Source: a virus. Taken from it: a DNA stretch of 63,668 nt. Position 1 is the stretch's first letter, and the number at the start of each line of letters is the position of its first letter. Shown here piece by piece: positions 30,482-38,945 of the stretch. The position numbers and the translations under genes were made by a program. The notes below the pieces were generated by a model. The model was not told where the DNA came from and did not search any database. It was given only the letters and a program-made list of their open reading frames with translations. Where the stretch lies: positions 1-63,668 of IMG/VR virus record IMGVR_UViG_3300049432_000050, one strand, 5' to 3'.

Positions 30482-32434
30482 ATGGCGGTCCGCAACTTCA
30501 CCGCGAACAACAGCGAGTTGCGCGTCCCCGTCATCGCGGGCTCCAACGTGGGGGCGGATTTCACGCTCGCGGTCCTCGTGAAGCCGAACACGCACGCGGA
30601 CTGGCAGGCGATGATGGCCGGGCAGACGTCGGCCGGGGCGTATCAGTGGGAGTTCGGCGTCGACCCGGCGGACCGCGTCGTGTTCTACACCGTCAACGGC
30701 AACGCGCTCAGGACGGCTGCGGCGACGGTCTCGACGACGACGATCTGGTACATCGTCGCGGTCACCCGCAGCGCGACCGCGTCTCGGTTCCACGTCTTCC
30801 CGTTCGGGGGCCCGTGGTCGCACGCGGATGCCTCCAGCGCGTTCGGGACCGCATCGTCGACGAGCGGCGGGTACATCTCGTTCGGTGAGGCGCAGGACGT
30901 CGACGACCTGAACATGCGCATGGCGACCGCGGCCGTCTGGAACGCGGCGCTGTCCGACGCGCAGATCGAGGCGCTCGCGACGGGGACCGCGACCGCGAAC
31001 TGGGTCAACCATGCCGTCGCCCCGATCGGCGTGTGGGACTTCAATCAGGCCGTGAACACCGACAACGTCCCGGACCTGAAGGCCGCGCACGCCACGATCA
31101 CGGGGACGATCACCGGCACGACGGACCTCAACGGGATCGCCGGGACGACGATCGTGACCGGCGACGACCCGCCATCGTGGACGTTCGGGGCGGGCGGGAC
31201 GAACGCGACGGTGACAGCGGTCGCAGCGATCGGGTCCGCCGCAGCGGTCACGCACGCGGTATCGGCTGGCAGCGTGGTCACGAGCCCGCCGGGTCTGGGT
31301 GTCGGTTCGGCGCCGGTGAGCACCATTGCGGCCGGGTCGGTGGTCGCGGCGCCTGCAGCACTGGGAGCCGGGACCTCGCCAGCGCCGGCAGCAGTGGCGG
31401 GCAGCGTGACGGTGGCCCCCGCTGCGCTCGGTGCGGGCTCGGCGCCCCCGCCGGTACCGGCGGGCGCATATGAGGCGCTGGTGCCCGCGGCACTCGGCGC
31501 AGCGGTCGCCACGACACCCGTCGTCGGTGCGGGCAGCCTCGTCGTCTCGCCTGCGGCGCTCGGCGGCGGGTCAAGCCCCGTCCCGGCCGTCACGGCTGGC
31601 AGCGCGGTCACGGTGCCACCCGCGATTGGCGTTGGTTCCGCTCCGGCGCCCGCCGTCGCTGGCGCCTACGAAGTGCTGGCGACGGCGGCGTTCGGGATCG
31701 GCAGCGCGCCCGCGCCCGCGGTTACGGCGGGCAGCGCCATCGCAGCGCCCGCCGCCACGGGAACGGGAACAGCGCCGCCGCCCGCCGCGATGGCCGGGAC
31801 GGACGTGCAGCCACCCGCTGCGGTCGGCGCAGTAGCAGCCCTGACGCACACCGCGACCGCCGCCAGTGTCGTGAGCGCCCCCCCAGGCGTCGGGGCCGGG
31901 GCCGCGCCGCCGCCGGCCGTGTCGGGGTCCGGCAGCGCGGTCGTCAGCGCCCTGCCCGGCATCGCGACAGGCACCGCCCCCGCCCCCACCATCGACGCCG
32001 CAAGCGTCGTCACGCCACCAGCCGGGCTCGGCGCGGGGAACGTCCCGCCGCCAGCCGTCGCGGCGATGCTGACCGTGGCCGCCCCCGCAGCGCTCGGCGC
32101 CGCCGTGACGACGACCCCGGCCCTGGCCGCGTCATCGACGGTGCACGCCCCGCCCGCGCTCGGAGCCGGTGTCGCGACGACCCCCGGCGTCACAGCGAGC
32201 TTCGCAGTGCTGGCGCCCGCGGCGCTCGGATCGGCGGTCCTCGGGACGCACACGCTGCGCGCCGACTCCACGATCCTGCCCCCAGCCGCAATCGGGACCG
32301 GCATCAGCCCGCCGCCCGGTGTGTCGGGTGTGACGCCGAGCGTCATCGTCACGGGGCACCGCGGGACACTCGACGCGCTCGAAGCCCTGCCGTCCGGTGT
32401 CGCTGTGGCGGGCATGGAACTCGTCGGAACCTAG
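30482..32434 (+). CDS. LamG-domain protein with 17 mucin-like repeats
   Basis: 650 residues. Residues about 1-175 form a concanavalin/LamG-like beta sandwich (FTLAVLVKPNT, WQWEFGV-type strands, WNAALSDAQIEALA). From about 243 to 616 there are some 17 tandem units of about 22 residues. Each carries a PAALGAG-type core and a TAPPPA-type turn, made almost only of Ala, Gly, Pro, Ser, Thr and Val. A 34-residue non-repeat tail ends the protein. LamG domains bind sugars or proteins. The repeats are likely an extended, possibly glycosylated stalk. It probably protrudes from the virion. The next gene but one opens a glycosyltransferase cassette. Confidence 0.75.
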   Translation: MAVRNFTANNSELRVPVIAGSNVGADFTLAVLVKPNTHADWQAMMAGQTSAGAYQWEFGVDPADRVVFYTVNGNALRTAAATVSTTTIWYIVAVTRSATASRFHVFPFGGPWSHADASSAFGTASSTSGGYISFGEAQDVDDLNMRMATAAVWNAALSDAQIEALATGTATANWVNHAVAPIGVWDFNQAVNTDNVPDLKAAHATITGTITGTTDLNGIAGTTIVTGDDPPSWTFGAGGTNATVTAVAAIGSAAAVTHAVSAGSVVTSPPGLGVGSAPVSTIAAGSVVAAPAALGAGTSPAPAAVAGSVTVAPAALGAGSAPPPVPAGAYEALVPAALGAAVATTPVVGAGSLVVSPAALGGGSSPVPAVTAGSAVTVPPAIGVGSAPAPAVAGAYEVLATAAFGIGSAPAPAVTAGSAIAAPAATGTGTAPPPAAMAGTDVQPPAAVGAVAALTHTATAASVVSAPPGVGAGAAPPPAVSGSGSAVVSALPGIATGTAPAPTIDAASVVTPPAGLGAGNVPPPAVAAMLTVAAPAALGAAVTTTPALAASSTVHAPPALGAGVATTPGVTASFAVLAPAALGSAVLGTHTLRADSTILPPAAIGTGISPPPGVSGVTPSVIVTGHRGTLDALEALPSGVAVAGMELVGT

Positions 32435-32442
32435 GAGGCGCA

Positions 32443-32886
32443 TTGGCGAACTTCGCGACACTCACCGACCTGGCAATCCGGCTCAGCCGCACAACCTCGG
32501 GGGAACTCACGGCCGCGCAGACCGCGCAAGGCAACCTGCTGCTCGAGCTCGCGTCCGGCCTGATCCGGGAGGCCGCGGGCAAGGCCGCGACCTGGGACCC
32601 GGTGCCGGTCCCGACGATTCTGCGCGCGGTGTGTCTGGAGGCGTGCCGCCGCGTGATGACAAACCCGGCCGGGGTCCGGTCGGAGGGCGAAACGCTCGGC
32701 GCGCATCAGCACTCCGTCAGCTACCCCGACGGCGCCGGCGACCTATACCTGACGGACCGTGAAGCGAAGCTCGTCAGGGCCGCCGCCGGGTTGGCGGGCA
32801 GCGCGACAACGATGCCGCTCACGACCGTGGACCTGCTGATCGAGCTCCGGGACACCGGAGAGATCGCGGCGTTCCCAGCCGAATGA
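32443..32886 (+). CDS. Head-tail connector (adaptor-type) protein
   Basis: 147 residues starting at TTG with a textbook TAGGAGG site. The opening (FATLTDLAIRLSRTTSGELT) and helical body with LEACRRVMTNPAG match gp6/gp15-like head-completion proteins that bind under the portal. Normally the next genes are the head-closure and tail-terminator proteins. Here they are displaced to 38601 by the glycosyltransferase cassette. Confidence 0.75.
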   Translation: MANFATLTDLAIRLSRTTSGELTAAQTAQGNLLLELASGLIREAAGKAATWDPVPVPTILRAVCLEACRRVMTNPAGVRSEGETLGAHQHSVSYPDGAGDLYLTDREAKLVRAAAGLAGSATTMPLTTVDLLIELRDTGEIAAFPAE

Positions 32887-33524
32887 GCCTCGTGATCCTC
32901 GTTCCCGTTCTCGCGCGCCCGCAGAACGTGGCGCCGCTGCTCACCTCGATCGGTCTGTCCACGCCGCAACCGCACCGGATCCTCTTCCTCGCGGACCCGG
33001 GCGACACCGCTGAGCACGCCGCGATCACGCACGCGGGCGGCTGGATGCTGTCCCCGGGAGGCGGGTACGCAGCGAAGGTCAACGCCGGGGTCCGCGCGAC
33101 CGACGAGCCGCTGATCCTGCTCGCCGCCGATGACGTTCGGCCCCATCCGGGATGGCTGCCGCGAGCACTCGCGCTGATCAATCGCGGCGCGCACGTCGTT
33201 GGTCTCAACGACCTCATCCCGCGCCCCTTGCGGCCGACGCACGCGACGCACTTCCTGATCACCCGCGAATACGCCGCGAAGCCATGCGCGGACGGGTCGC
33301 GGGGTCCACTCTGGGAGGGCTACGCGCACTGGCGCACCGACGATGAGCTGATCGCGACCGCCACAAAACGCGGGGTGTACGCCTACTGCCCGCAAGCGAT
33401 CGTCGAACACGTCGGCCATCCGATGACACCTGGCGGCGTCGATGACGACACATACAGGAAGGGACGCGCGCAGGCACGTCTCGACGGGAAGCGGTTCGCG
33501 CGGAGAGCGCACTTGTGGGCGTGA
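32883..33524 (+). CDS. GT-A (GT2-like) glycosyltransferase 1
   Basis: 213 residues. The nucleotide-sugar-binding start (VILVPVLARP), VNAGVRATDEPLILLAADD with an Asp-Asp metal site, and a C-terminal WRTDDELIATA segment indicate a GT-A fold. It would transfer a sugar from a nucleotide donor. It overlaps the connector gene by 4 bp and the next transferase by 10 bp. The acceptor is not visible from the sequence. Confidence 0.75.
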   Translation: MSLVILVPVLARPQNVAPLLTSIGLSTPQPHRILFLADPGDTAEHAAITHAGGWMLSPGGGYAAKVNAGVRATDEPLILLAADDVRPHPGWLPRALALINRGAHVVGLNDLIPRPLRPTHATHFLITREYAAKPCADGSRGPLWEGYAHWRTDDELIATATKRGVYAYCPQAIVEHVGHPMTPGGVDDDTYRKGRAQARLDGKRFARRAHLWA

Positions 33525-34141
33525 GCTGGGTCACGGTGACTACGGGCACGTTCGGCGACGAGTCGTGGCAGCGGCTCGCGCGGGAGCGCGCCGGCGCGTC
33601 GGTGCCGGCCGGGGTGCCGTGGATTCACGTGCATGGCGACACGATCGCAGCGGCGCGAAACGCAGCGCTCGCAAGAGTTGAGAGTGCGTTCGTGATCGGA
33701 CTCGATGCCGACGACCAGCTTCCGGGCATCGAGTACATCGAGGCGATGGCCCGCGGCACAGCTGACGTCCGCGTGCCGCTCGTGACCTACGTCCGAGACG
33801 GGCGGGCGCAACGGCCGTGGCAGCCCCGCGTCGCCGGGCACACGCACGACTGCGTTGCGGACTGCCTGGAAGCGGGGAACTGGGTGCCGATCGGGGCATG
33901 CGCCCGAACGAGCCTGCTGCGGACCGTCGGCTTCCATGACTTCGGCTGGTCGGAGGATTGGGCGACGTGGGCTTTCGCCGCTCGGGCGGGCGCATCGTTC
34001 GAACTGATCCGCGACGCGGTATACGTCGCGCACGTCGACACGGCTGGCCGCAATCGTGGACAGAGCCGAGAGGCACGGGACGCGGCGCACTGGGAGATCC
34101 ACCGGACGGTATGGCCCGAACGCTACGCAGAGGCAACGTGA
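33515..34141 (+). CDS. GT-A glycosyltransferase 2
   Basis: 208 residues. AARNAALARVESAFVIGLDADDQLPG carries a clear DADD metal-binding motif, and GWSEDWATWAFAARAG is the conserved acceptor-loop region of GT2 enzymes. The N-terminal strand is short. It starts at GTG within the end of the previous gene. Confidence 0.75.
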   Translation: MGVSWVTVTTGTFGDESWQRLARERAGASVPAGVPWIHVHGDTIAAARNAALARVESAFVIGLDADDQLPGIEYIEAMARGTADVRVPLVTYVRDGRAQRPWQPRVAGHTHDCVADCLEAGNWVPIGACARTSLLRTVGFHDFGWSEDWATWAFAARAGASFELIRDAVYVAHVDTAGRNRGQSREARDAAHWEIHRTVWPERYAEAT

Positions 34142-34824
34142 TCGCGCTGCTCGTGATGACGGACGGCCGCCGCGAGTACCTGCAGCAAACCCTCGCCCGG
34201 TTCGACGAGATGGCGGCCGGCACGATCACGCGCCGGGTGATCCACGACGACTCCGGCGACGCCGACTACGCGCACTGGCTACGCCGAGCGCTGCCGGGAT
34301 ACGAGATCGTCGTAACGGGTGGCCGAACGGGGTTCGCGGCGGCAATGGCATCCGCGTGGCGCACGGTCGCGGATGGCCCCGAACCGTTCGTGATGCACCT
34401 CGAAGACGACTTCCTGTTCACGCGCCCCGTCAACCTCGACGACCTCACCGGCCTACTCGCCGACCGGCCGTATCTCGCGCAGGTCGCGTTTCGCCGGCAG
34501 GCATGGGGCGCGGAGATCGAGCACGGCGGGTTTATGGCGATGATGCCGGGCGCGTACAGCGAGCACACCGACGGACGGCGGTTCTGGGTGGAAACGATCC
34601 GCAACTACTCCACGAACCCGAGCGTGCATCGCCGCGAGCTCTGCCACACAGGGTGGCCACAGTCGCAGCACAGCGAGGGCCTGTACGGCTTCCAGCTGCG
34701 CGAGACCGGGTTGCCGTGGGGTGTCGCCCCGGACGATGTGCGGTTCGGGTTCTGGGGGTCAATGGCGGACGGCGGCGAATGGATCTGGCACATCGGGGAC
34801 TATCGGCGGGGACACACGTACTAG
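34138..34824 (+). CDS. GT-A glycosyltransferase 3
   Basis: 228 residues. Start strands (MIALLVMTDGR), GFAAAMASAWRTVADGPEPF and HLEDDFLF (EDD metal site) fit a GT-A fold. A C-terminal Trp/Gly-rich segment (FGFWGSMADGGEWIWH) may contact the acceptor. Both ends overlap neighbours by 1-4 bp. Confidence 0.75.
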   Translation: MIALLVMTDGRREYLQQTLARFDEMAAGTITRRVIHDDSGDADYAHWLRRALPGYEIVVTGGRTGFAAAMASAWRTVADGPEPFVMHLEDDFLFTRPVNLDDLTGLLADRPYLAQVAFRRQAWGAEIEHGGFMAMMPGAYSEHTDGRRFWVETIRNYSTNPSVHRRELCHTGWPQSQHSEGLYGFQLRETGLPWGVAPDDVRFGFWGSMADGGEWIWHIGDYRRGHTY

Positions 34825-35459
34825 TGCGCGTCTGTGTCCCCTACCGCCCGGACTGCGGGCATCGCGACAGACTGTGGGCAGCATGCGAAACGCGATGGCG
34901 GACGCTGCTTCCCGACGTTGAGATCGTCACCGGGCAGGACGCCGGGGAGCCAATGAACCGGGCGCGATGGCGCAACCGGGCGGCGGCCGGCACGTGGGAC
35001 GTCGCGGTGTTCGCGGACGCCGACATCATGGTCAGCATGCCCGAGCAGGTCACGCTTGCCGTCGCGACCGCCGGGCGAACGGGGCACCTCACCTACGCGC
35101 ATGACTGGCGCGCACAGCTGTCACAGCAGGGAACGACGGAGGTGCTGCAGGGCGGCGACCCGTGCCGCGCGGACATTGAGGCGTGGGATCCGCACACGTT
35201 CTCCGGGTGCTACGCCGTTCCGCGCCGCTTGTGGGACATCGTCGGCGGGTTCGACGAGCGGTTCGCCGGGTGGGGATGGGAGGATCTGGCGTTCATGCGG
35301 GCATGCGGCGCTCTCGGCGGCGGCCTGCAACGCGCACCGGGCGTCATCTACCACTGCTGGCACCCACAGGAACACGACGACGGCAACGAGGAGTTGTGGC
35401 GCGCGTATGAGCGGGCGGGCTGGGCTCCCCACAAGATGAGGCAGGTGATCGCACGGTGA
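34824..35459 (+). CDS. GT-A glycosyltransferase 4 (GT7/GT27-like)
   Basis: 211 residues. VCVPYRPDCGHRDRLW opens the donor-binding fold. VAVFADADIMV holds the DxD motif. VGGFDERFAGWGWEDLAF is the well-known galactosyltransferase-type acceptor motif. It starts at GTG sharing a base with the previous stop. Confidence 0.85.
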   Translation: MRVCVPYRPDCGHRDRLWAACETRWRTLLPDVEIVTGQDAGEPMNRARWRNRAAAGTWDVAVFADADIMVSMPEQVTLAVATAGRTGHLTYAHDWRAQLSQQGTTEVLQGGDPCRADIEAWDPHTFSGCYAVPRRLWDIVGGFDERFAGWGWEDLAFMRACGALGGGLQRAPGVIYHCWHPQEHDDGNEELWRAYERAGWAPHKMRQVIAR

Positions 35460-35995
35460 CCGCAACGAACGTCGGGAAATGGGACCGCTGGTTCGCGCTG
35501 CTCGGCCCCGACTGGGAACCCTTCGGGCAAACCGAAACGTACGAGCTCGCCGCCACGTGGCTGAAGCCGTGCGCCCTGGTCGCTGACTGGGGATGCGGAA
35601 AAGGCTGGATGCGGCACCACATCAAGCGCGACCGCTACTACGGAGTGGATGGGTCGCGGTCCCCGTTCGCGGATGAGATCGCGGACCTCGCGGACTACCA
35701 CCGGGAGTCGCCGGGGATCGTGCTGCGGCACGTCCTCGAGCATGATTACCGGTGGGAACGAATTCTCGCGAACGCGTGCGCAGCGTTCCAGCAGCGGATG
35801 GCGCTGGTGTTGTTCACGCCGCTCGGGGACACGACACGCGAGATCGCGTATGCCGCTGATCCGGGGGTGCCGGACATCTCGTTCGCGTTCTCAGACATCA
35901 AGCGGCACCTGGAGCCGTTCGCGTGGCGCCACGACACGCTGAGCACCGCATCACAGTACGGGACGGAAACGATCTTCTACGTGGAGCGCCCGTGA
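35456..35995 (+). CDS. SAM-dependent methyltransferase
   Basis: 179 residues. VADWGCGKGWM near residue 44 is motif I of class I methyltransferases, and YYGVDGSRSP is the acidic ribose-binding strand. The location inside a glycosyltransferase cassette suggests methylation of a sugar hydroxyl, but the substrate is not shown by the sequence. Confidence 0.75.
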   Translation: MTATNVGKWDRWFALLGPDWEPFGQTETYELAATWLKPCALVADWGCGKGWMRHHIKRDRYYGVDGSRSPFADEIADLADYHRESPGIVLRHVLEHDYRWERILANACAAFQQRMALVLFTPLGDTTREIAYAADPGVPDISFAFSDIKRHLEPFAWRHDTLSTASQYGTETIFYVERP

Positions 35996-36036
35996 TGGCG
36001 CTACCAGAAATGCAACGAACGGGAATGAGGTACTGA
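35995..36036 (+). CDS. Possible 13-residue micro-ORF
   Basis: The frame shares single bases with the upstream stop and the downstream ATG (TGATG at both ends). It may serve only to carry ribosomes across a 40-nt gap to the gene at 36036. Confidence 0.3.
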   Translation: MALPEMQRTGMRY

Positions 36037-36305
36037 TGAATCTTCGGCATGTGGTGGCAGTTGGTCTCGTGCGGGCCGCAGCGCGTGTACTCGCGGGGCA
36101 CGACGATCATGTCGTGATCCTGAACACGAACCGCATGCGGAACCTCCCCGGCAAACCAGACGCGGGGCTGATCAAGCCGTTCCTGCTCAGCGGCGGCAAG
36201 ACGGCGTTGTCTTTCTCGCCTGACGACGCACCGGAGTCTCTTGGCACGCCCGTGCCAGAACGTATCGCGCGTTTGGCCGGATACGACGTCGATCGCATCT
36301 CATGA
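36036..36305 (+). CDS. Hypothetical protein, 89 aa
   Basis: A small alpha/beta protein (HVVAVGLVRAAARVLAG, DDHVVILNTNRM). It lies in the glycosylation cassette but resembles no transferase. It is coupled to an 18-residue frame downstream. Confidence 0.5.
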   Translation: MNLRHVVAVGLVRAAARVLAGHDDHVVILNTNRMRNLPGKPDAGLIKPFLLSGGKTALSFSPDDAPESLGTPVPERIARLAGYDVDRIS

Positions 36306-36358
36306 CTACGGCTAAGCGGGAACGCGCGGACACGGCGTTCTGGGCGGTGCGGCTGTGA
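36302..36358 (+). CDS. Possible 18-residue peptide
   Basis: An ATGA overlap links it to the 89-residue gene. It may be the truncated start of a gene displaced when the HNH gene entered, since it ends just before the HNH promoter. Confidence 0.25.
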   Translation: MTTAKRERADTAFWAVRL

Positions 36359-36378
36359 CGCTCTGCCGATGTATCTGT

Positions 36379-36420
36379 GACAATAGGAGGACCCGCCAGC
36401 GCTTGCGACGCTGCGGGTCC
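36379..36420 (+). promoter_or_regulatory. Promoter box and 5'-UTR hairpin of the inserted HNH gene
   Basis: GACAAT (36379-36384), with GTGACG 18 bp upstream, is followed by a hairpin with arms 36389-36401 and 36409-36420 and one bulged C. GGAGGATCGAC then precedes the ATG at 36448. Such a hairpin can block read-through translation of the endonuclease from the late operon. Confidence 0.5.
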
Positions 36421-36447
36421 CGGCCAATCCTGAGACGGAGGATCGAC

Positions 36448-37158
36448 ATGAACGATGATACGCCAGCGGAGGTCATGGACCGCTTCTGGCAACGCGTCGA
36501 TAAGCGCCCCGACTGCTGGCTTTGGACGGGTGGCCGTCGGAAGGGCAGACCGATCTTCTACGTCAGCAGTGAACGAGGCTACATCTACGGACGTCGCTTT
36601 GCGTGGGAGATCAACGGCGGCGAGCTGGACTCAAAGACGCTAGTCAAGGCAGCCTGCGGAGTGACGCTATGCGTCAACCCCGAACACGCCGTTCTGGTCC
36701 CGCGATGCCAAGTGGGCACGCAAGATATCGCTGCTGAGAAGCGGTGCGGAGGCTGCAAGGAGATGCTTCCCGCGCATGCCTTTAGTCGAAACCGCCGGAC
36801 ATCTACAGGTCTGTCGTCATGGTGTCGATCTTGCGTGCAGGAGAAGGCGCGTAACTACCGACTGAGCGATCCCGATGGGTGGCGCGAGAACAAGCTCTTC
36901 GTACGCTACGGGATCACCGCTGAGCAATACGATGCCCTGTTGGCGGCACATCGAGGGGTCTGCGCGGTGTGCGAGCGACCCAACAATCAGAACGACCGTC
37001 GCACAGGCCAGCACCGCCGACTGCACATCGACCATGACCATGCGACCGGCAAGGTTCGCGGACTGCTGTGCGCGAAATGCAATTCAGCTCTCGGACACGC
37101 CGACGACAGCCCGGAGCGACTACGCGCGATGGCCCTATATCTGGAGCGCTCCACATGA
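36448..37158 (+). CDS. HNH/endonuclease VII-type homing endonuclease
   Basis: 236 residues. The N-terminal part (DCWLWTGGRRKGRPIFYV, CVNPEHAVLV) is an HNH_3-like DNA-binding fold. The middle has a CGGCKEML zinc pair. The C-terminal part (YGITAEQYDALLAAHRGVCAVC, LHIDHDHATGKVRGLLC, CNSALGHADD) is a complete recombination-endonuclease-VII domain with the catalytic DHDH. It interrupts the glycosyltransferase cassette with its own promoter and hairpin, so it is probably a mobile insertion. Confidence 0.85.
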   Translation: MNDDTPAEVMDRFWQRVDKRPDCWLWTGGRRKGRPIFYVSSERGYIYGRRFAWEINGGELDSKTLVKAACGVTLCVNPEHAVLVPRCQVGTQDIAAEKRCGGCKEMLPAHAFSRNRRTSTGLSSWCRSCVQEKARNYRLSDPDGWRENKLFVRYGITAEQYDALLAAHRGVCAVCERPNNQNDRRTGQHRRLHIDHDHATGKVRGLLCAKCNSALGHADDSPERLRAMALYLERST

Positions 37159-37949
37159 CAACGGTCGCTGTCAGCCTCGTGAAAGACGAGCTGGACATCC
37201 TGCCGTTCACGCTCGCGCACATGCTGGAGCAATGCGACGCGATCATCGTCGCGGACAACATGAGCCGCGACGGGACACGCGAACTGCTGCACGGGTGGAT
37301 GGACGGTCGCCTGACCGTCATCGATGACCTCGAGCCCGCGTATCTCCAGTCGGAGAAGATGAGCGCGCTCGCGGAGCGGGCCCGCGGGATGGGCGCGACC
37401 TGGGTCCTGCCGTGGGACAGCGACGAGGCGTGGTTTGCGCGCAGTGGCCGCCGGATCGCTGACGTGCTGGCCGGGCTGCCGCGAGACGTGCTGATCGTGG
37501 AGGCCGACCTGTGGGATCACGTCCCGACGAGCCTTGACCCCGACGACGCGAACCCGCTGACCCGGATCGGGTGGCGCCGCTCCTACCCGGGCCCGCTGCC
37601 GAAGGTCGCGGTCCGCGCAGTGGACGGTGTCGTGATTGAGCAGGGCAACCACGGCGCGTGGTTCCCGCACACGGACCTGCCGGCGAAGGTGTCGAACCTC
37701 CTCACGCTCCGCCACTATGCCCTGCGGTCACCGGAGCAGATGATCCGCAAGGCACGCAACGGCGGCGCGGCGTACGCGGCAACCACCCTGCCGGAGCACG
37801 TCGGTGCGCACTGGCGGCGATGGTCGATGCTCAGCGACGAGCAGTTGCGCGAGGTGTTCGAGCGCTACTACTTCGCGGCGGACCCGGAGGCCGGTCCGAT
37901 GCCGCTGACGTTCGACCCGGCGCCGGTGCGATGCCCATTGCCGTCCTAG
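37155..37949 (+). CDS. GT2-family glycosyltransferase 5
   Basis: 264 residues. VAVSLVKDELDILPFTLAHML, with AIIVADNMSRDGT, is the classic GT2 start. VLPWDSDEAWF supplies the DxD site. The C-terminal half has GNHGAWFPHTDL and a helical RRWSMLSDEQLREVFERYYF. It overlaps the HNH gene by 4 bp, so its original ribosome-binding context was lost or replaced by the insertion. Confidence 0.85.
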   Translation: MTTVAVSLVKDELDILPFTLAHMLEQCDAIIVADNMSRDGTRELLHGWMDGRLTVIDDLEPAYLQSEKMSALAERARGMGATWVLPWDSDEAWFARSGRRIADVLAGLPRDVLIVEADLWDHVPTSLDPDDANPLTRIGWRRSYPGPLPKVAVRAVDGVVIEQGNHGAWFPHTDLPAKVSNLLTLRHYALRSPEQMIRKARNGGAAYAATTLPEHVGAHWRRWSMLSDEQLREVFERYYFAADPEAGPMPLTFDPAPVRCPLPS

Positions 37950-38662
37950 TGCCTTGGAGGACCTCGTCGTGTCCGCATCGCAAGCGGGCGTTCGCGTGGG
38001 TGCTCGCAAGGCTCGCCGTGCACGGCTGGCCGATCATCGTCGGGAGGCACGACGACGGGCCGTGGTGCAAGGCGATGGCGGTCGCGGACGCGCTCGATCA
38101 GACAGCCGCGGATGTCCTCGTTCTGCATGACGCGGACGTGATCGCGGATGGGCTCGCTGAGGCCGTGCGAACGGTGCAGGCGGGTGCCGCGTGGGCGATG
38201 GCGCACCGCAGCGTCCACCGACTCACGGAGGCCGCCACCGGCCGCCTGATCGCCGGGGAGGACCCGGCGGGACTGGCGGTCGCGGAGCGCGCGTACCGCG
38301 GCGTCGAAGGCGGCGGCATCACCATCGTGCGGCGCGACGTGTACGAGGACTGCCCGCTGGACCCGCGGTTCCTCGGATGGTCCGGCGAGGACGAAGCGTT
38401 CGGCTGGGCACTCAGGACGCTGAACGGCCCGCCGTGGCGGCCGCTGGGGCACGCGCCGCTGTGGCACTGCTGGCATCCGTCACAGTCGCGGGCAACGAGG
38501 GCGCGCGGTTCGCTCGTGAGTTGGGACCTCAGAAAGAGATACGCGCGAGCACAGCACGACCCGACCGCCATGAGGGCACTGATCGAGGAGGCGAAGACCT
38601 GTGAGCTTGACGGACCTGCTGAACCGGCCGGTGACGATCGTCAGGCGGTCCGAGGTCGATGA
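37931..38662 (+). CDS. GT-A glycosyltransferase 6
   Basis: 243 residues. MPIAVLVPWRTSSCPHRKRA, VLVLHDADVIAD (DAD metal site) and VEGGGITIVRRDVYEDC, then GWSGEDEAFGWAL, match the GT7-like acceptor arrangement seen in transferase 4. It overlaps transferase 5 by 19 bp and the connector gene by 62 bp, the largest overlap in the structural region. This suggests the right-hand junction of the cassette. Confidence 0.8.
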   Translation: MPIAVLVPWRTSSCPHRKRAFAWVLARLAVHGWPIIVGRHDDGPWCKAMAVADALDQTAADVLVLHDADVIADGLAEAVRTVQAGAAWAMAHRSVHRLTEAATGRLIAGEDPAGLAVAERAYRGVEGGGITIVRRDVYEDCPLDPRFLGWSGEDEAFGWALRTLNGPPWRPLGHAPLWHCWHPSQSRATRARGSLVSWDLRKRYARAQHDPTAMRALIEEAKTCELDGPAEPAGDDRQAVRGR

Positions 38663-38945
38663 CGACGCGTTCGACCCCGCCCCCGGCGAAACGCTGGTCG
38701 TCACGATCGGGGAACTTCAGCAGACGCAGCGCACCGAGCCCGTCGCAGAAGGCGAGCTGTCCGTCACGACGTGGCTGCTCGTGCTCCCGGCGGGCACGGT
38801 CATCGACACGGGGGATGGCGTGATCGCGGACGGCTCCGTGTACGAGGTCATCGGTGACAGCTGGCGAGCCCGTAACCCGCGCACGAGACTGGAAAGCCAT
38901 GTGGAATGCACGATCAAGCGAACCGGTGGGGAGGGCGGATCGTGA
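38601..38945 (+). CDS. Head-closure/head-tail joining protein
   Basis: 114 residues from GTG. A small beta-barrel pattern (VTIVRRSEVDDDAF, TWLLVLPAGTVIDTGDGVI) with VYEVIGDSWRARNP matches the gp16/FII-like stopper family. It should close the filled head below the adaptor. Its start lies inside the end of transferase 6. Confidence 0.7.
   Translation: MSLTDLLNRPVTIVRRSEVDDDAFDPAPGETLVVTIGELQQTQRTEPVAEGELSVTTWLLVLPAGTVIDTGDGVIADGSVYEVIGDSWRARNPRTRLESHVECTIKRTGGEGGS

Noticed and set aside
31210-32331. CRISPR-like or tandem DNA repeat array
   Set aside because: The periodicity is 66 bp in protein-coding DNA with diverged codons and no identical repeats or spacers; it is a protein repeat.
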